Below are positions 1 through 12,646 of a DNA stretch of 64,000 nucleotides, one piece after another; positions within the stretch are counted from its first letter, which is position 1; each line of letters starts with the position of its first letter. Source of the stretch: Paramecium sonneborni (taxonomy: Eukaryota; Ciliophora; Oligohymenophorea; Peniculida; Parameciidae); contig CAJJDN010000056.1 in NCBI GenBank assembly GCA_905182985.1, forward strand, positions 207,247 to 271,246, in the 5' to 3' direction. A program made the translations under genes and the position numbers. The notes under the pieces were generated by a model. The model was not told the origin of the DNA. It saw only the letters and a list, made by a program, of their open reading frames with translations, and ran no database searches.

Positions 1-101
1 TAATATAATAAAGATTCATTTTGATTATTTGAATAATTTCTAATTAAATCTATATAAGTGGATTTCTTTCTTGAATACTAATTAATATTTATTAAATAGC
101 A

Positions 102-627
102 ATGAATCAATAAATTGAGACATATAAAATAAAAACTAACATCTAAAACAAATAAGAAAAAATTGCATCTAAAATAAAATTTCTCAAACTTGTTTTATGT
201 GATAAAAAAACTATAAGGGCTTCTGCTTAAATGTGTAAGATTAATTTTTCAACAGCAAAAGCAATTCTAAATAAATTTAGAAGACTTGGTGTAATCCAGC
301 AATCTTATTAAGGTAATTGATAGTAAATAGCAGTTAGATTAAGATGGTCAAATTGACTTACTTAGACAGATTGTTTAAATTTAAAAAGGGATTAAATGTG
401 AGCAAATTTCAAAGACTAAGGAAAACAAGGAGAAGCTATACAACTAACTCTAACTTTTCATATAAAATATTCAAATCTAAAAGATTAATTCATAAATTCA
501 TGTTTAACAAGCTATGGATGTAAAGGCTCTTTAATAGGAGCTAAATTTGGAAAAATAAAAAGAATATAAGCTAGTTGAGTAAATTGTGGAATAGTAAATA
601 ATTTTTATGAAAAAAATATGTCAATGA
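102..627 (+). CDS. Small helix-turn-helix plus coiled-coil protein
   Basis: The frame encodes 167 residues once a 22-nt intron (291-312) is removed and TAA/TAG are read as Gln. Residues about 35-65 look like a compact helix-turn-helix: an alpha-helical stretch with the pattern INFSTAKAIL followed by FRRLG, as in homeodomain-like DNA-binding folds. From about residue 75 to the end the protein is Gln/Lys/Glu-rich and reads as a coiled coil with a leucine heptad tendency. A nuclear or DNA-binding role is an inference from the first part only. The ATG at 102 is the first in frame and follows a very AT-rich leader. Without the intron the frame hits TGA just after it. I do not recognise a named orthologue. 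Confidence 0.72.
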
Positions 628-1306
628 TTTTAAAAACACCATTTTATTTTATATTTAAAATATCTTCAATTTATTTCTAATTTTTTTTATGGTTCAAGTT
701 AAAAATGGATTAGTAAGTTTTGGGTTCAAATAATTAAAAAAAAAAGTTAAATCTAAAATATAGAGTCATTTGAAATCCCTAATTACACTTTTATAGAATT
801 TTGCTTGATCACAGTAATAAGGTAAGATAGAATTATGTAAGATAAAATTTAAAGTTATTTAAAAAAAATCCAATTTGTGGTTTTATTATATTTAACAGAA
901 GATAACAAAATAAGTTATAAGGTAATCTTTTGTTTAATATATGGCCATTTTAGCTTTGGTTGAATTTTATAAATTTTGAATAAATAAAAATGAAAGTGAT
1001 AAAAATAGTCTAGTCTATAAAATCATGCAATATGAAAGCATATTTTATGAATTATAAAATAGATTTATTTAAATGAAAGGCATTTTATGTTATTAATGAT
1101 AGCATAATTTAAATTAATGATGGATTCAGTAGAATTATTAATAGATTGTTTATTAAAAAATATGATGATGAGACCATTATTAGAAATTATAGTCTAAGGT
1201 TGAAATCATAAATTTATGGAAAAACCTATCGACTTTTTATTTAATAACATATTAATTAAATTTTTATACAGCTTAATATTAAATATTTATTCGTTAAAAG
1301 AACATC
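628..1306. other. AT-rich stretch without a supported gene
   Basis: About 680 bp between two rightward genes. The longest open frames (for example from ATG at 691 and near 1122) stop within 40 codons and show no recognisable motif. It probably holds the 3' end of the upstream gene and the promoter of the downstream one, but I see no clear element. Confidence 0.5.
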
Positions 1307-3062
1307 ATGAACAAATACTATATTGATAATGGTGAAAAACAATTTTAATAATCAAATAGAGAGGTCTTGAAAACATTAGACATAAATAATAGATCAGAGG
1401 CATCTTTAAAAACCTCAGTTGTTTCATTTGCATGTGATAGAGATAACAAATATGAGATTGAAGATTACAGAACTTAATTAGAAGAATAATTGGCAGAAAA
1501 TATTGAATTGAAAAGAATGTTAATGGATGAGATTGAGAAAAATAAAAGGATATCTGATATCGATAAATCCTCTTAATTTTTAGAATAATAAGATAAATTT
1601 GCATAAATTCTTAATAAAAAGGATAATGAAATAATGAATTTGAATAAATTAATAAGACAATTAGAAATTGAAGTATATACTTATTATATTTCTAAAGAAT
1701 AAATTATTACATAAAGACGATTAATTAGAATCTTCAAGAAGAATGGAAAAAGAAAAGTTATTGGAAAAAAGAATAACAGAATATGAATAAAAAATAAATT
1801 TAATTTTAGTAGAGAATTCAAAGTTGAATTAAGTATTTATAACCTTACAAATAGATTTTATAAGAAAGAATATCTTAAATAGAAAAGATGAAATATTCAG
1901 TGGATTAATTAGAAAGAGAAAAAGTATAGATAGCTGAAAAATATGAAATACTGATTGCAGAAGCAAATAACCTATCATCAAGAGAAAAATGTACAATCGA
2001 GAAATGTTTAAATGCATAAAAGTATTTAAATAATATTATAGTATTAGAAATGAATTTTAGAAATAATTAAATATTTTAAATACTTAAAATAATCAAATGA
2101 CCAATATATTAAATTAATAGAAAAATTAGATTGAATAATTGGAATTATAATTAGAAGAGAATTAAGGGTAAATAGAGACGATAAAATAAGGTTATGAAGA
2201 GTAAATATAAGAAAAAGATAAGATAATTATGCAGAGAGAAAAAGAGAGTTAAGAATTAATGGTTAAATTTAATGAATTGGAAAAGAAATTAGTTTAATAA
2301 AATTAATAAATAACTATATTAGAGCAATAATTATAAACAAATAATGAATAAGTTGTAATAGAGGAAATGTAGAAGTATTTTGAAGAATAATATGATTTCA
2401 AAGAAAAAGAACTTGAAGGACAACATTAAAAAGAGATATAAAATTTGATGAATTAATTAAGTGAGAATCAAAATTTTATTGAAGAATTATAAAATCATTT
2501 AACTGAAATACATAAATAAATTACAAAATTTAAATAAGAAAAATAAAGTTTAAGATAATAAAATTAAGAATTATAATAATAAGTAAAATAATTAACTTAA
2601 GAAATATAATAAAAATAAGATCTTACATATTCTTAGGATTATATGTTACCTTAATTTAATATATCTTGTTAGAGTGCATTTACTGATTAATCTTTGTGTG
2701 AAGACAGAGAAAGACTTAGCAAATAAAGTCGATAATTAAATAAAAGCAAAGATACTATTTAATAAAATAAAGAAAATCATGAAAAAAGAGATATGAAATC
2801 AAATTAATGCATAAATTAATTAAAATAATAGTCTCAATAAAATGCATCTTATAAAGCATAATTCTAATAAAAAGTAAAAAAAAGTAATCCTCCAAATAAG
2901 GATACATATGCTCTCGATTCTTTTGGAAATAAAGATAGATCAATTTCATGTTTAGATATGATTAATAAAGGAATTAAATTTAGAGAATCTTCTGATGAAG
3001 AAGATTAATCACCTATAGCATAGTTTAAATAGTGGAAATAATAAATGACTGTTCGTTAATGA
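1307..3062 (+). CDS. Gln-rich coiled-coil protein
   Basis: A 562-residue protein with three tiny introns at 1673-1697 (25 nt), 1833-1854 (22 nt) and 2022-2041 (20 nt). Removing them joins three frames and gives a length that is a multiple of three. Almost the whole protein after residue 45 is Glu/Lys/Gln/Leu-rich and low in proline and glycine, which reads as a long coiled coil. Many of the glutamines are TAA/TAG codons, so the standard code would shatter this gene. The C-terminal 60 residues are different: they hold Pro-Pro, an SSDEED acidic patch and several serines, and may be regulatory. Proteins of this shape in ciliates are often cortical or basal-body components, but nothing in the sequence proves that here. 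Confidence 0.75.
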
Positions 3063-3230
3063 TCAATTTTATTTACATTAATAAATTCTATTATCATTCA
3101 TTAATTTACAATTATTATGATGATGCATCATGATTAATTAATGAAAGATCATATGGAATTTATATACTAAATTATTAAGTTTATTTTTAAGTTCTAAAAT
3201 TACCTCAAGCATAGAATATTTATTTTTAAA

Positions 3231-5447
3231 ATGTATTTCTATATGCTATTTCTTGAGATTGTGTATGGTTCTTCGCTATACTTAAGATCAAACGGAAGTG
3301 TAGAAACCCAAATCTTTAAAGGATGCACTTACTCTGGTTCAAGTTCTAATTATGTTTTATTTCAATGCATTTAGCATAATGTATTTGTTCCATAAGTAGA
3401 ACTTACTCAAAATTAGGTAATATAATATTTTACAAAAAAGATAGGTATATATACTTTTGAAAGAATTGGAGAAACTTAGTTTAGCAATTACTTAATTTGT
3501 GACCTCATCACTGCTGATGGATAGTAGGTATTAGAAATAAGAAGAATTTTATCTCCTGAACACTTCGATTTTGTTAAGCAAGTGCATAATCTTATGTTTT
3601 ATGAACTCACCTAAGTAGACTCGACGAATATGACGATTTCTCTATTAAAAAAATTAGAGGATAAATATCTGATAGAAATACATCAAATATTCCCTGGAAA
3701 TGTAAATTATTTAAGCAGCATTCAATATCAATTTAATTCAGACGATAATTGCACGATTTTAGGATTCTCACAATATTACAATAAAATTAGAAATTCTGTA
3801 TTGCTAATCATTTTGAAGTCGAATAAGTTCTAGTTAATTGAATACTCTTTATTTGATTTGTAATTTAGAGATGTTTCTACATATAATTTATCTGAAAATA
3901 ATATACCATTGAAATGGAAAATCTATAGATCAGGTTATATCATTATTACTTATCAGCAATTCTAAGTACTTTATGGCATAGGAGACATTTTATATGAAAT
4001 TTAAGAAATATATAGATTTGATTCCCAACCACTTTAAATGCTCAAAGATTTTAATGGAATAGATTCTAATTATATATTGTAACAAAATAACAATGAAATA
4101 AAATTATTCATTATTGAAGAAATTCAGAACTTATACTAATAAAAAGTAGTTTCATAGATTTAGTAGTTTAATGCTTCATATTCAAATATTGCATTTCATA
4201 ATGATAAAAATCAATTATTATTAATCTATGATAATTTTGAAATTAAATAATTTAATATTGATTATATTAAGATGAATATGTATTAACCCTATTTATTTAA
4301 TATAGAAGAATTACCTTAAATAAATTTATAATCTATTCATTATTAATAGAAATTTAATTCAAATTTCTATTCTTAATTAAAATTAGATAAATAATATTAA
4401 GATTCTTTAATGCCTTGTAATATAATATATGAATCTTTGAATATTTCTTTAGTACCTTATAAATCTGAATGTATATTTGAAACCTTGTATAATCATTTTG
4501 TAAATGGTTGCAACACATTTAATAGTTGTTATTCATGTATGAAATAAACTGGATGCGAATGGATTAATCAATAATGTTAATCTGTATAGAATTATGAGAG
4601 TTTGAGTTTGAATTAAATTCAGGAGAGTTCTAAATGGTATGTTAATAAGATAATCAAGTGTGGTTATGAAATTGAGTTTAATTAGACATACTAAGGAAAT
4701 ATTTCTTAAGGAACAGTATTTACATTATTTTATGATGCTACCATTTTATAAGAATTTGATATGCTCTTTAGTTTATTAATAGAGAATTAAAGAAATAAGA
4801 ATTTCATTCAACAATATATATGTTTAGGGTATGATTTTGAATAATTGTGTCATTAAATAATAATTAATGATTTTAAATCAAATTTAATATTTAAAAGTAT
4901 ATACTTTAGAGTAACTTTGGAATTTTTAGAAGATATCATAGTGAATGATCTCACGATTACATTTAAATAATAAGATCCATAATAAGAGTTTAATTATTGG
5001 CAATTATGGAAATTAATAAGTGGGTTAATTTTAGTCTTTATTCTTTTCGCAATAATCATCTATATAGCTAATAAGAGGATGAATTATTTAATATCTTTAA
5101 CACTTCCAAATGTATAACAAAGTTTGGATAAGGACAGTCTATTCAAAACAATGGAGAATATGATAAAAGAAAAGGTGCTAACAAAGCAAAACTTTTCAAA
5201 TTAGATTTTGAGATTTGATGATGATAAATGCCCTTTTTGTATTGAAAAATATGAAATGAAATAGGAAACAGTATAGATATTCTGTGGCCATACTTTTCAT
5301 TTATTATGTTTTGAAGATTGGATTAGAATAAACACAAAATTAATAAGATGCCCAATATGCAATTAAACGTAATATATTATAATATATTTTAGAATTGAAT
5401 ATTTTTTAAAGAACAAAGAATAATTTAAAAAATCAATCAATATTTGA
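3231..5447 (+). CDS. Single-pass membrane protein with C-terminal RING-H2 finger
   Basis: This 730-residue protein has a hydrophobic N-terminus that looks like a signal peptide, then a large lumenal or extracellular part. A cysteine cluster lies about residues 400-460. One strong membrane segment is near 585-605 (GLILVFILFAIIIYIA). The cytosolic tail ends in a C3H2C3 RING finger at about 658-702: CPFC, then FCGHTFH, LLC and CPIC. RING-H2 proteins act as E3 ubiquitin ligases, so this is probably a membrane-anchored ligase on an endomembrane or the cell surface. A candidate 24-nt intron at 3417-3440 is in frame and stop-free, so its removal is not forced by the frame. The next gene lies on the other strand, ending 46 bp beyond this stop. 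Confidence 0.85.
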
Positions 5448-5493
5448 TTATTTGTAACTATTTATATTATAACAATGAAATAACACAATTAAA

Positions 5494-6954
5494 TCAATCG
5501 ATTCTTCCTAAAAGTTATTCAAAGTCAACTGATTTTTAGATGAGTTAAGTACTTTAGTTATTATTAATTTTAATAAGTGTTCTTTTAATTTATATCTCTA
5601 AACCTGATAATTATGGGGAGAGAGTAATATTATTCTGTAATAAAACAAGAGTTCCAAATTTAGATTTTTTATCAGATAAAACAATTTTATCTCCAATTAA
5701 TTTAAGTAGAGCATGTTCTCTACTCACACTTATATCAGCAATACTAATTTCAACTTCATGATTTCTACCAATTCTCAATTCTTTTTTGGTAGCAAAATTA
5801 ATAATAAAAACTCCATTTCTGTCATTATTATGAGATGGATTATCATGTTATTTTTTTTATAGAAATTCCATCATAACAAATGGTTCTTTAGGCTTACTAA
5901 GTTCAATAAGATTAAAAGTTCTGCCATCTCTTTCAAAAACAGGAGGAAATTAATATTTACAAATTTCACATTCTAATGATTTCCAAATGAGTCTAGTACA
6001 ATAAGCATTGCTATTAAAATGAGAACTTTATTAAATCCTAAAGAATAACTAAAATAAATAAATACCATTTTAATAAACATTTGATATGTATATATTTAGT
6101 ACCTCCACAACATTTACATGGATCAATAAGTGGATTAGTATATGTTTCTCCAGTTGAGAGACATACTCTACATTATTTAGTATCCTCATTTTTATCTTCT
6201 ACTGAACACATAGATAGATCATCGAGATTATCTTAATCAATTTAGGAATGTAATTAAATAGCTTAAATAATAAGTTTAACTCTTCCTAATTTGATTACAT
6301 CTCCTACTTTTAGAATAATTCCTTCATAAGAACTATTATTTTAGATAGATCTAGTAACTAACCAAATTTTAGAAGATTTTGGCATTTCACAAACGAATTA
6401 TCTATTAGTGTTAGTACGCAACTTCTAAAAATTAAAACTCATTTAAAAATCAGCATGTATAGTCTAATTTTCAGATAAGAGTTTATTATCTCCATCCTGT
6501 AGAATAATAATATGTATAATATTTTACTTCTTTTTAATATTCATCCATTAATTCTTTAGTTTACATACGTCTATTAAAACGTAAATTAAGTAATTAAAAT
6601 CTATCGTTGTCAAATTCTAAATTTAAAAGAAGCGCTTAGTCATTATTCTCACTAAAATAATAATTATGATTCTAATTTATACTTATTTGTTGAATAAGAT
6701 CCTTCATTAAATACAACTTTGTTAGCTTTACATGTTAAATAGCTATTTCCATTAATTGATATTTATTGACAATTTATGAATGCATTGTTTTCGTAATCAT
6801 AAAGACTATATGTCTCCTTTTACCAGGTTTTTACATCTAACACCAATAATGGTTATTATTCCTGCATTATTGGCATATCTTCAACTGTTGGATTATTTAC
6901 TACTATCTCTATCTACTCTGCTTCATGATTCAAACAATTTTGACAGTTCCCCAT
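5494..6954 (-). CDS. Lipid-anchored FHA plus RING-CH protein
   Basis: A 456-residue protein with introns at 6652-6682, 6497-6527 (31 nt each) and 6038-6065 (28 nt). It starts MGNCQNC: Gly-2 with nearby cysteines is a classic signal for N-myristoylation plus palmitoylation, so it is probably membrane-bound without a membrane span. A GDVIKLGRVK stretch near residue 205 resembles an FHA strand. A RING-CH (RINGv) finger follows at about 244-300: RVC, then CKCCGG, HIKC and CEIC, the metal ligands of MARCH-type ubiquitin ligases. A clear FHA domain lies at about 340-430, with LRIGRNHEV and SVSREHALL, which would bind phosphothreonine. So it probably ubiquitinates phosphorylated partners at a membrane. 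The start codon faces the next gene across only 19 bp. Confidence 0.87.
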
Positions 6955-6973
6955 ATTATTATTATTATATAAT
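6955..6973. promoter_or_regulatory. 19-bp spacer between divergent start codons
   Basis: This stretch, almost only A and T, is all that lies between the ATG of the FHA/RING-CH gene (minus strand) and the ATG of the carboxypeptidase gene (plus strand). Any core promoter must be shared or lie inside the opposite gene. No motif can be named. Confidence 0.55.
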
Positions 6974-9621
6974 ATGTAAAATTACAATGTTGATTATAAC
7001 ACTCAACCATTCTTTAATTAATTACCTAAGGCTATTACACTTACTGATCATAGTTTCAGTCTAGAAAATGATATGCTTCTTGGATGGATACCAAAATTTG
7101 ATTATTCTAAATCACTTACACTCAATTTTAACAATCACTTAAATGATTCCATCATTAATCAATCCTTATTTAATAATCAATTACTCTATCTCGGATTTAG
7201 ACCATAAGATACTGGATAATTACATAAATAATATTCTAATGATTCTACATATCCATTCAAATAAATTAAAATACTCGCAAGAAAAAATCAATTACCATTT
7301 CTTGGAATGAATCCTAATCTATAAAGCAGAATTCAATTTAATTCGACTTTTGAAAGTGGTAACCTAGATCTTGTACTCAAGATTTCTAATTATTAATATG
7401 ATCTATATATGAGAGTTGATTCAAATACTAAAAGTCATACCTCATGGTACAACTTTCAAATCACAGGGATGAAATATAATGAAGTCATACAATTAAATAT
7501 TTGTAACTTTCGTAAATCTCGTACCTTATATGAACGAGGAATGAAACCATATATTTGGAGATCAACTCATCCAGAATGGTTATAAGGAGGCGAGTAAATA
7601 AAATACAAAACTCATTATCATTAACATTATAATTCTTTGTCATTTTCATTAACTTGTTATGGAGATAATGAAGTTATTAAAATCGCATATTGTGTTCCAT
7701 ATACATATACATAAATGCTTGAATTTTGTTAGAACATGTAAAACAATTGTAATCATGTTGAGAAAACAGTATTTTGTGAATCTTTAAGTGGAATACAATT
7801 ACCACTTTATACATTTAGCAATGGAGATTGTTAAAATAAAAAATGTATGATAATTTAAGCTCGAATTCATCCAGGTGAATCGAATGGTTCTTGGGTAATG
7901 TAAGGATTATTAGAATTCTTATCTAGTCAATAAGGATTGAATCTGATTTCGAAGTATTAATTATAAATAATGATATAGATGTGTAATAAAGGTTGTACCT
8001 ATGATGAATCCTGATGGTGTAATATTAGGAAATTATAGAACAGGTTTAGCGGGTAAAGATTTGAATAGGAAATTTAAGTTAACAGATCATTTATTATTTC
8101 CTACAGTGACAGCAATGAAAAAATTAGTGAAAGAATAATATAATATATATGGAAATAATTTGATTGGATTCATAGATTTGCATGGTCATTCTGGTAAGAA
8201 TAACAAATATATAAGTAAAAAAGAATGTATTTCTTTATGGTCCAGAATATTCGTTATGGAATTATAATTACTATAAGTGTAGAATTTTAGGTAAATTACT
8301 TGGATAGAAGACTGATATGTTTCGATATTATTCTTCAATATTTAGAATAAGTGAATAAAAGAAATCAACAGCAAGAGGTGTATTTATAGATTTATATGAT
8401 ATTGTAAATTGTTTTACAATAGAATCATCAAATGGCAGTTATTACAATTCAACATAGACATTTGAATTTACATGTAAACATTGGATTTAAATGGGATGGA
8501 TTATAGGAGAAGCTTTAATTGATTTAGTTGAAATGTAAAGTGAAATGGATCTAATTTATAATCAAAAAAATGATGAAACTAAAAGATCTAATAGATAAAT
8601 GAAGAATTAAATGTTTAATAAAAAAAGAAGTTTTACAGGTCATTAAGAAGATTAATGGCAATAATATTTTTAAAATACAAAATTTGCTAATCTTTTTGAT
8701 GAAATAAAATAAGATGCTGGTAAAATGAATTAATCAATATCAGAAGAAGGAGAATCAGATTCATCTGATGATGATGGAAGTGAAACATATTTGTAAGACA
8801 TTAAATAATAATTATTAATGGATGGAGGACTTTCGAAATCTAAGTTATAAGATAAGCCAATCATTTCTATTATGTAACCTACATAAAAATCTAAATTAGA
8901 ATAAAGATTTAGTCCTAGATTATAGTCATAACAATCTTCTTAATAATCAATTATGTTAAGCATACAAAAAAGTGAAAAGAAATTTAATAATCCTTCTAGA
9001 TCTATTTAAAACTCTATTATTAAAAAAGTTTCATCTAATTCTTAATCTCAAAAATCAACTAAAATTACTAATCATATTTCTAACTATGTCTCAGGTTAAA
9101 ATTCAGCTACTCTTTTATTTCAAGAAGATTATAATCCTATATAATTTCAACCATTCTAATAATTAATGTAATCTACATTTTAAAGACCCTCCACTCCCCA
9201 TTTAGAAGTTACAGAAGAAGATATAAAATCTCATGTTTAAAATTTTAATGCATCTAATTATAATGCATTTAAATAACATACTAGATTAAGAAGCAATATT
9301 ACTATTAATAAGTAAATCAAGGATTAAAAAAAATTATAATCTAAATCTCATTTGAATACACCTCCATTATTATAGTAAATGGGAATCAATATCAAAAATA
9401 AAGTAAATACTTAATCAAATTTGGAACAACTTGGATTAAAAGTTAAACAATAAAATTTCTTAGCTCCCAAAAAATCAGAAGAACCTGTATTATAAGCAGA
9501 TTTAACTAAAAACATAAATAGTTTCTTAGAAACTTAAAAATCAACGAGACCTCCTAAACCTAATGTACCTCCATCATTTTACTCAGTTAAAAGACATATG
9601 ATGCTTAGACTCAAAAATTGA
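6974..9621 (+). CDS. Cytosolic carboxypeptidase (M14, tubulin deglutamylase type)
   Basis: An 866-residue protein with introns at 7954-7978 (25 nt) and 8194-8215 (22 nt). The N-terminal beta domain carries the family signature (NLDLVLKIS followed by YDLYMRVDSNT). The zinc carboxypeptidase domain spans roughly 230-510: zinc ligands in HPGE near 298 and in DLHGHS near 393, the NPDG motif in between, and the catalytic Glu in TIESSNGSYY near 466. Enzymes of this family (CCP/AGBL) trim glutamate side chains from tubulin and act on cilia and centrioles. The last 350 residues are low-complexity, rich in Ser, Asn, Gln and Lys, with an acidic SDSSDDDG patch, and are much longer than needed for catalysis. 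The neighbours to the right (MORN, Dpy-30/GAF) are also ciliary. Confidence 0.93.
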
Positions 9622-9700
9622 TTAATTTATTATTCATTTTTTTATTAAATATTTTACTTTTTATAGGTAATATTTATTATATATAAAAATTAACTGATAC

Positions 9701-10711
9701 ATGTACCATTATTAAAAAGAAAACAGAAGACCAAATTAATTAGAAATTAATAGTAAAACCCCTAGCAGATTATAAACTACTCGACTTTTGAGAGTTCATT
9801 CACCTAGTACATCCTAAAGTCCATTTAGAAATATCAATAATAAAATAAATTTTGTTATGCCTTCTACAACTATGCCAAAGTCACCAACTTCATAAATAAC
9901 GTATTTTAAAAGAAAGAAAAGTAAATAAGATGATCTACTTGATGAAACTATAAGTAAACTTAGTTTTTTAGAATAAAAAATTGCTAATATAATGGAAAAA
10001 AATGTCTAATTAAGATCTCAACTGAAAAAAACAGAAACAGATTCAGTAGAATCAATTTCATACTACTTAAGCGGGCCAACAAAATCTAATAAGTAATCAA
10101 ATTGTATTAGTTAACATACATTGCAATCTTATGTAAGCTCTGTTAAAAATACAATTCAGACTACACATTCTCCTATTAATAGTTCAAGAATTCAATATAA
10201 GATGAATAATCATCATAGAACTTCAAGTAAAACTCCATCTATTGGAAAATTCAAGAAATCAAACATAACAATTAGAGAAGATATTTAGAATGGAAGAGGA
10301 AGAAAAGTATATGAAAATGGTTTTGTTTATGAGGGTGACTGGCTAAATGGGATGAGGCATGGTAATGGAACTTTAAAAGATTTTAATTTGGATATTGTTT
10401 ATTAGGGTTAATGGTTAAATGATTAATTTTCAGGTAGAGGAAGGTTTGTTAACTCGGATTATTAAGAAGATTCATACAAATTATTAAATTTTAAATAGTT
10501 TAAATTAGTTTAACATTAATTTACTTCCTATGAAGGAGAATTTCGAAATGGATAATTTCATGGTCAAGGTGTAATGATTTTTAACTGTGGAGGAGAAGAA
10601 TTAAAGTTTGTAGGAGGATTTGCTTAGGATGGATTTCATGGAGTAGGTACGTTGTATTAAGAGGAGAAAGTAATACTATAAGGGAAATGGATTTATGGAT
10701 GTTTCGTTTGA
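9701..10711 (+). CDS. MORN-repeat protein
   Basis: A single-exon frame of 336 residues. The first 190 residues are Ser/Thr/Asn/Lys-rich and probably disordered, with several Ser-Pro sites. From about 195 to 330 there are about four MORN repeats, with the motifs YEGDWLNGMRHGNG, YQGQWLNDQFSGRG, YEGEFRNGQFHGQG and GFHGVGTLY. MORN repeats bind lipids or act as scaffolds. In cilia they occur in radial-spoke heads (RSP1/RSP10 type), and the Dpy-30/GAF gene 16 bp downstream fits that setting. The assignment to a spoke is an inference; cortical MORN proteins look much the same. Confidence 0.85.
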
Positions 10712-10727
10712 ATTATTATATTATTTA

Positions 10728-12646
10728 ATGAACTTGATACCTGAAACAGATAAAATAGATATGGCATATTTAAAGTCTGAACGAATCGGGAAAGTGATTA
10801 CAAAAGGTTTGGCAGAGTTGTATCGAGTGAAACCAGAATTCCCAATAGAGTATTTTGCAAAGTGGTTATTGAATCATAATCGAACAGAGGGAAATAGAGG
10901 TTCAATGCAAGAGCATTTGAGTAATAAGGAAGCATTAATGTAATGAATAGAAATACTTTAGAGAGTAATAGAAGAAAGAATAAGAAGTTTAAGAGGAGAG
11001 AGATAGAAGAGAGAAACAGTTACAAGATGAAGAGAATCTAAGAGAAATGGAATTTTAAAATGTAATAAAAACTCATGAATTTCATTAAAAATTATTAGTG
11101 AAAGATTTTTGTAATCATCTTTAAAGAAAGGGTCTTACAGGAGTATATGTAGGATATGTTGATTTTCCAAATAAATAAATAAATGAAAATGATGACGATG
11201 AAAATGCACATCTTGATACAGAATAACCAAAATTAATAAAATATATTGGTGCTAATGATGATCATAATTTTATGATAGGTCAAACACTTCCATTAAATGA
11301 TATAGGAGTAACAGGTGAAGTATTTAAAGATATTCCACCTCCAGAAGAAGGTCAATTACCATAATCACCTATAATTTATATACCAGATGTTACTAAAGAA
11401 TAAAAGCTTGTTTATTTTAAATGGAAAAAATTAGGTGCTTTCTTAGCTATTCCACTTATTTATTAATCTTGTTTATTCCCTGCTTCATTAGATGCTGGAA
11501 TTGAAGAAAGATTGAGATTTAAAAAAGCAGACGTAGAAAAGAAATTAGAAAAAGAAAATAAAATTAATGAATTTAATGCAAGAATTAAAGAAGCTACTGA
11601 TACAGAATAAGATCCAACTCCAATCTAAGAAGAATTTGATTAATATTTAGCCAATTGGCAAGATGAAAGTGAAGCACCTTTTCAATCTTAAAAAAGATAA
11701 TTTGTTATTTGTTTTGATACTCTAGGGAAAGATGTTGGAATAAGTGAAAAAGATAGAAAATATTTTGAAGATTATATTAATTTATTTGCATAAAGTTGGA
11801 ATCAAATGGAATGCAAATTATTATCAGATGATATTGATCATATGATTACTTATTAAGAATAAGGTCTTAAAGATAGATCAGAAGCATTAACTATTTAAGA
11901 AGAATAAGCTGTTGAATCATAATAATCATAATATGATGATTTAAAAGAAAAAGAAAAAGAACATTAATTTGCATTATTATCCATTAGAGCTAATACTGTT
12001 GCTTAATAAATCTAATAATTATAATAAGAATTGTTTTCATTAAAATAAGTTAGAGTTCTTAAATATCCTGGATTACTCTTAGCATTGATGCTGTTTCTAA
12101 ATTATAATAAAGAAAATTTATTAGAAAAAGGAACTAATCAATTAGATTGGAATGGTGTTAAACATTATATATGTGAGGACTTAATTTAAAAAATACTTGA
12201 TTATGAATACAAAGGAGCTAAAACTGAAGAAGTTCCAAAACATGCTAAATTAAATAGAATATAAAAAAGAATTGCAAAAGTCACTGTTGAATAAGTTGAA
12301 GAATATAATGTTTGCTATGCTAAAATCTTAAAGTGGATGCAATATATCATCAAATTAAGAAATTTAGATGTTGAAATAAGAAGAGAAAAAATTGCTAATC
12401 TCAGAAAATTGATACAAGAAACAACTGAATAAGTTGCTAAAATTAAAGAAGTAATTCATTTAATCATTTGATTCTTAGGAAAAAGAATTAAAATTTGAAG
12501 AATATAAGAGTTCTATCTAATAATAAGAAGATTAAGAACCACCTAATAGAGAAGAATGGGAGCTTAAGTATGATGAAGAACATCCCTTACCAAAAATCCC
12601 AGAAAATGTACCAGATGATGTTGATAATGATTTTGATGAAGAATGA
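10728..12646 (+). CDS. Dpy-30 plus GAF-like protein, radial-spoke RSP2 type
   Basis: A 622-residue protein with introns at 10940-10961 (22 nt) and 12451-12478 (28 nt). Residues about 12-52 are a Dpy-30 motif (GLAELYRVKPEFPIEYFAKW), a dimerisation module that docks on amphipathic helices. Residues about 120-265 look like a GAF domain, including GLTGVYVGYVDFP, GEVFKDIP, IIYIPDV and LGAFLAIPLIYQSCLF. The rest is helical, ending in an acidic tail. Dpy-30 followed by GAF is the layout of radial-spoke protein RSP2 in the axoneme, so that is the best guess; a related axonemal Dpy-30 protein is the alternative. An in-frame ATG at 10695 would overlap the MORN stop codon, so I chose 10728. The two genes lie 16 bp apart on one strand. 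Confidence 0.8.

Noticed and set aside
10695..10727. Upstream start for the Dpy-30/GAF protein
   Set aside because: It would overlap the end of the MORN gene and adds only 11 residues with no conserved feature; the ATG at 10728 is enough for the Dpy-30 motif.
10705..10753. A 49-nt intron that would fuse the MORN and Dpy-30 genes into one
   Set aside because: It keeps the frame, but it is longer than any other intron here and would remove a normal start codon region; two genes are the simpler reading.
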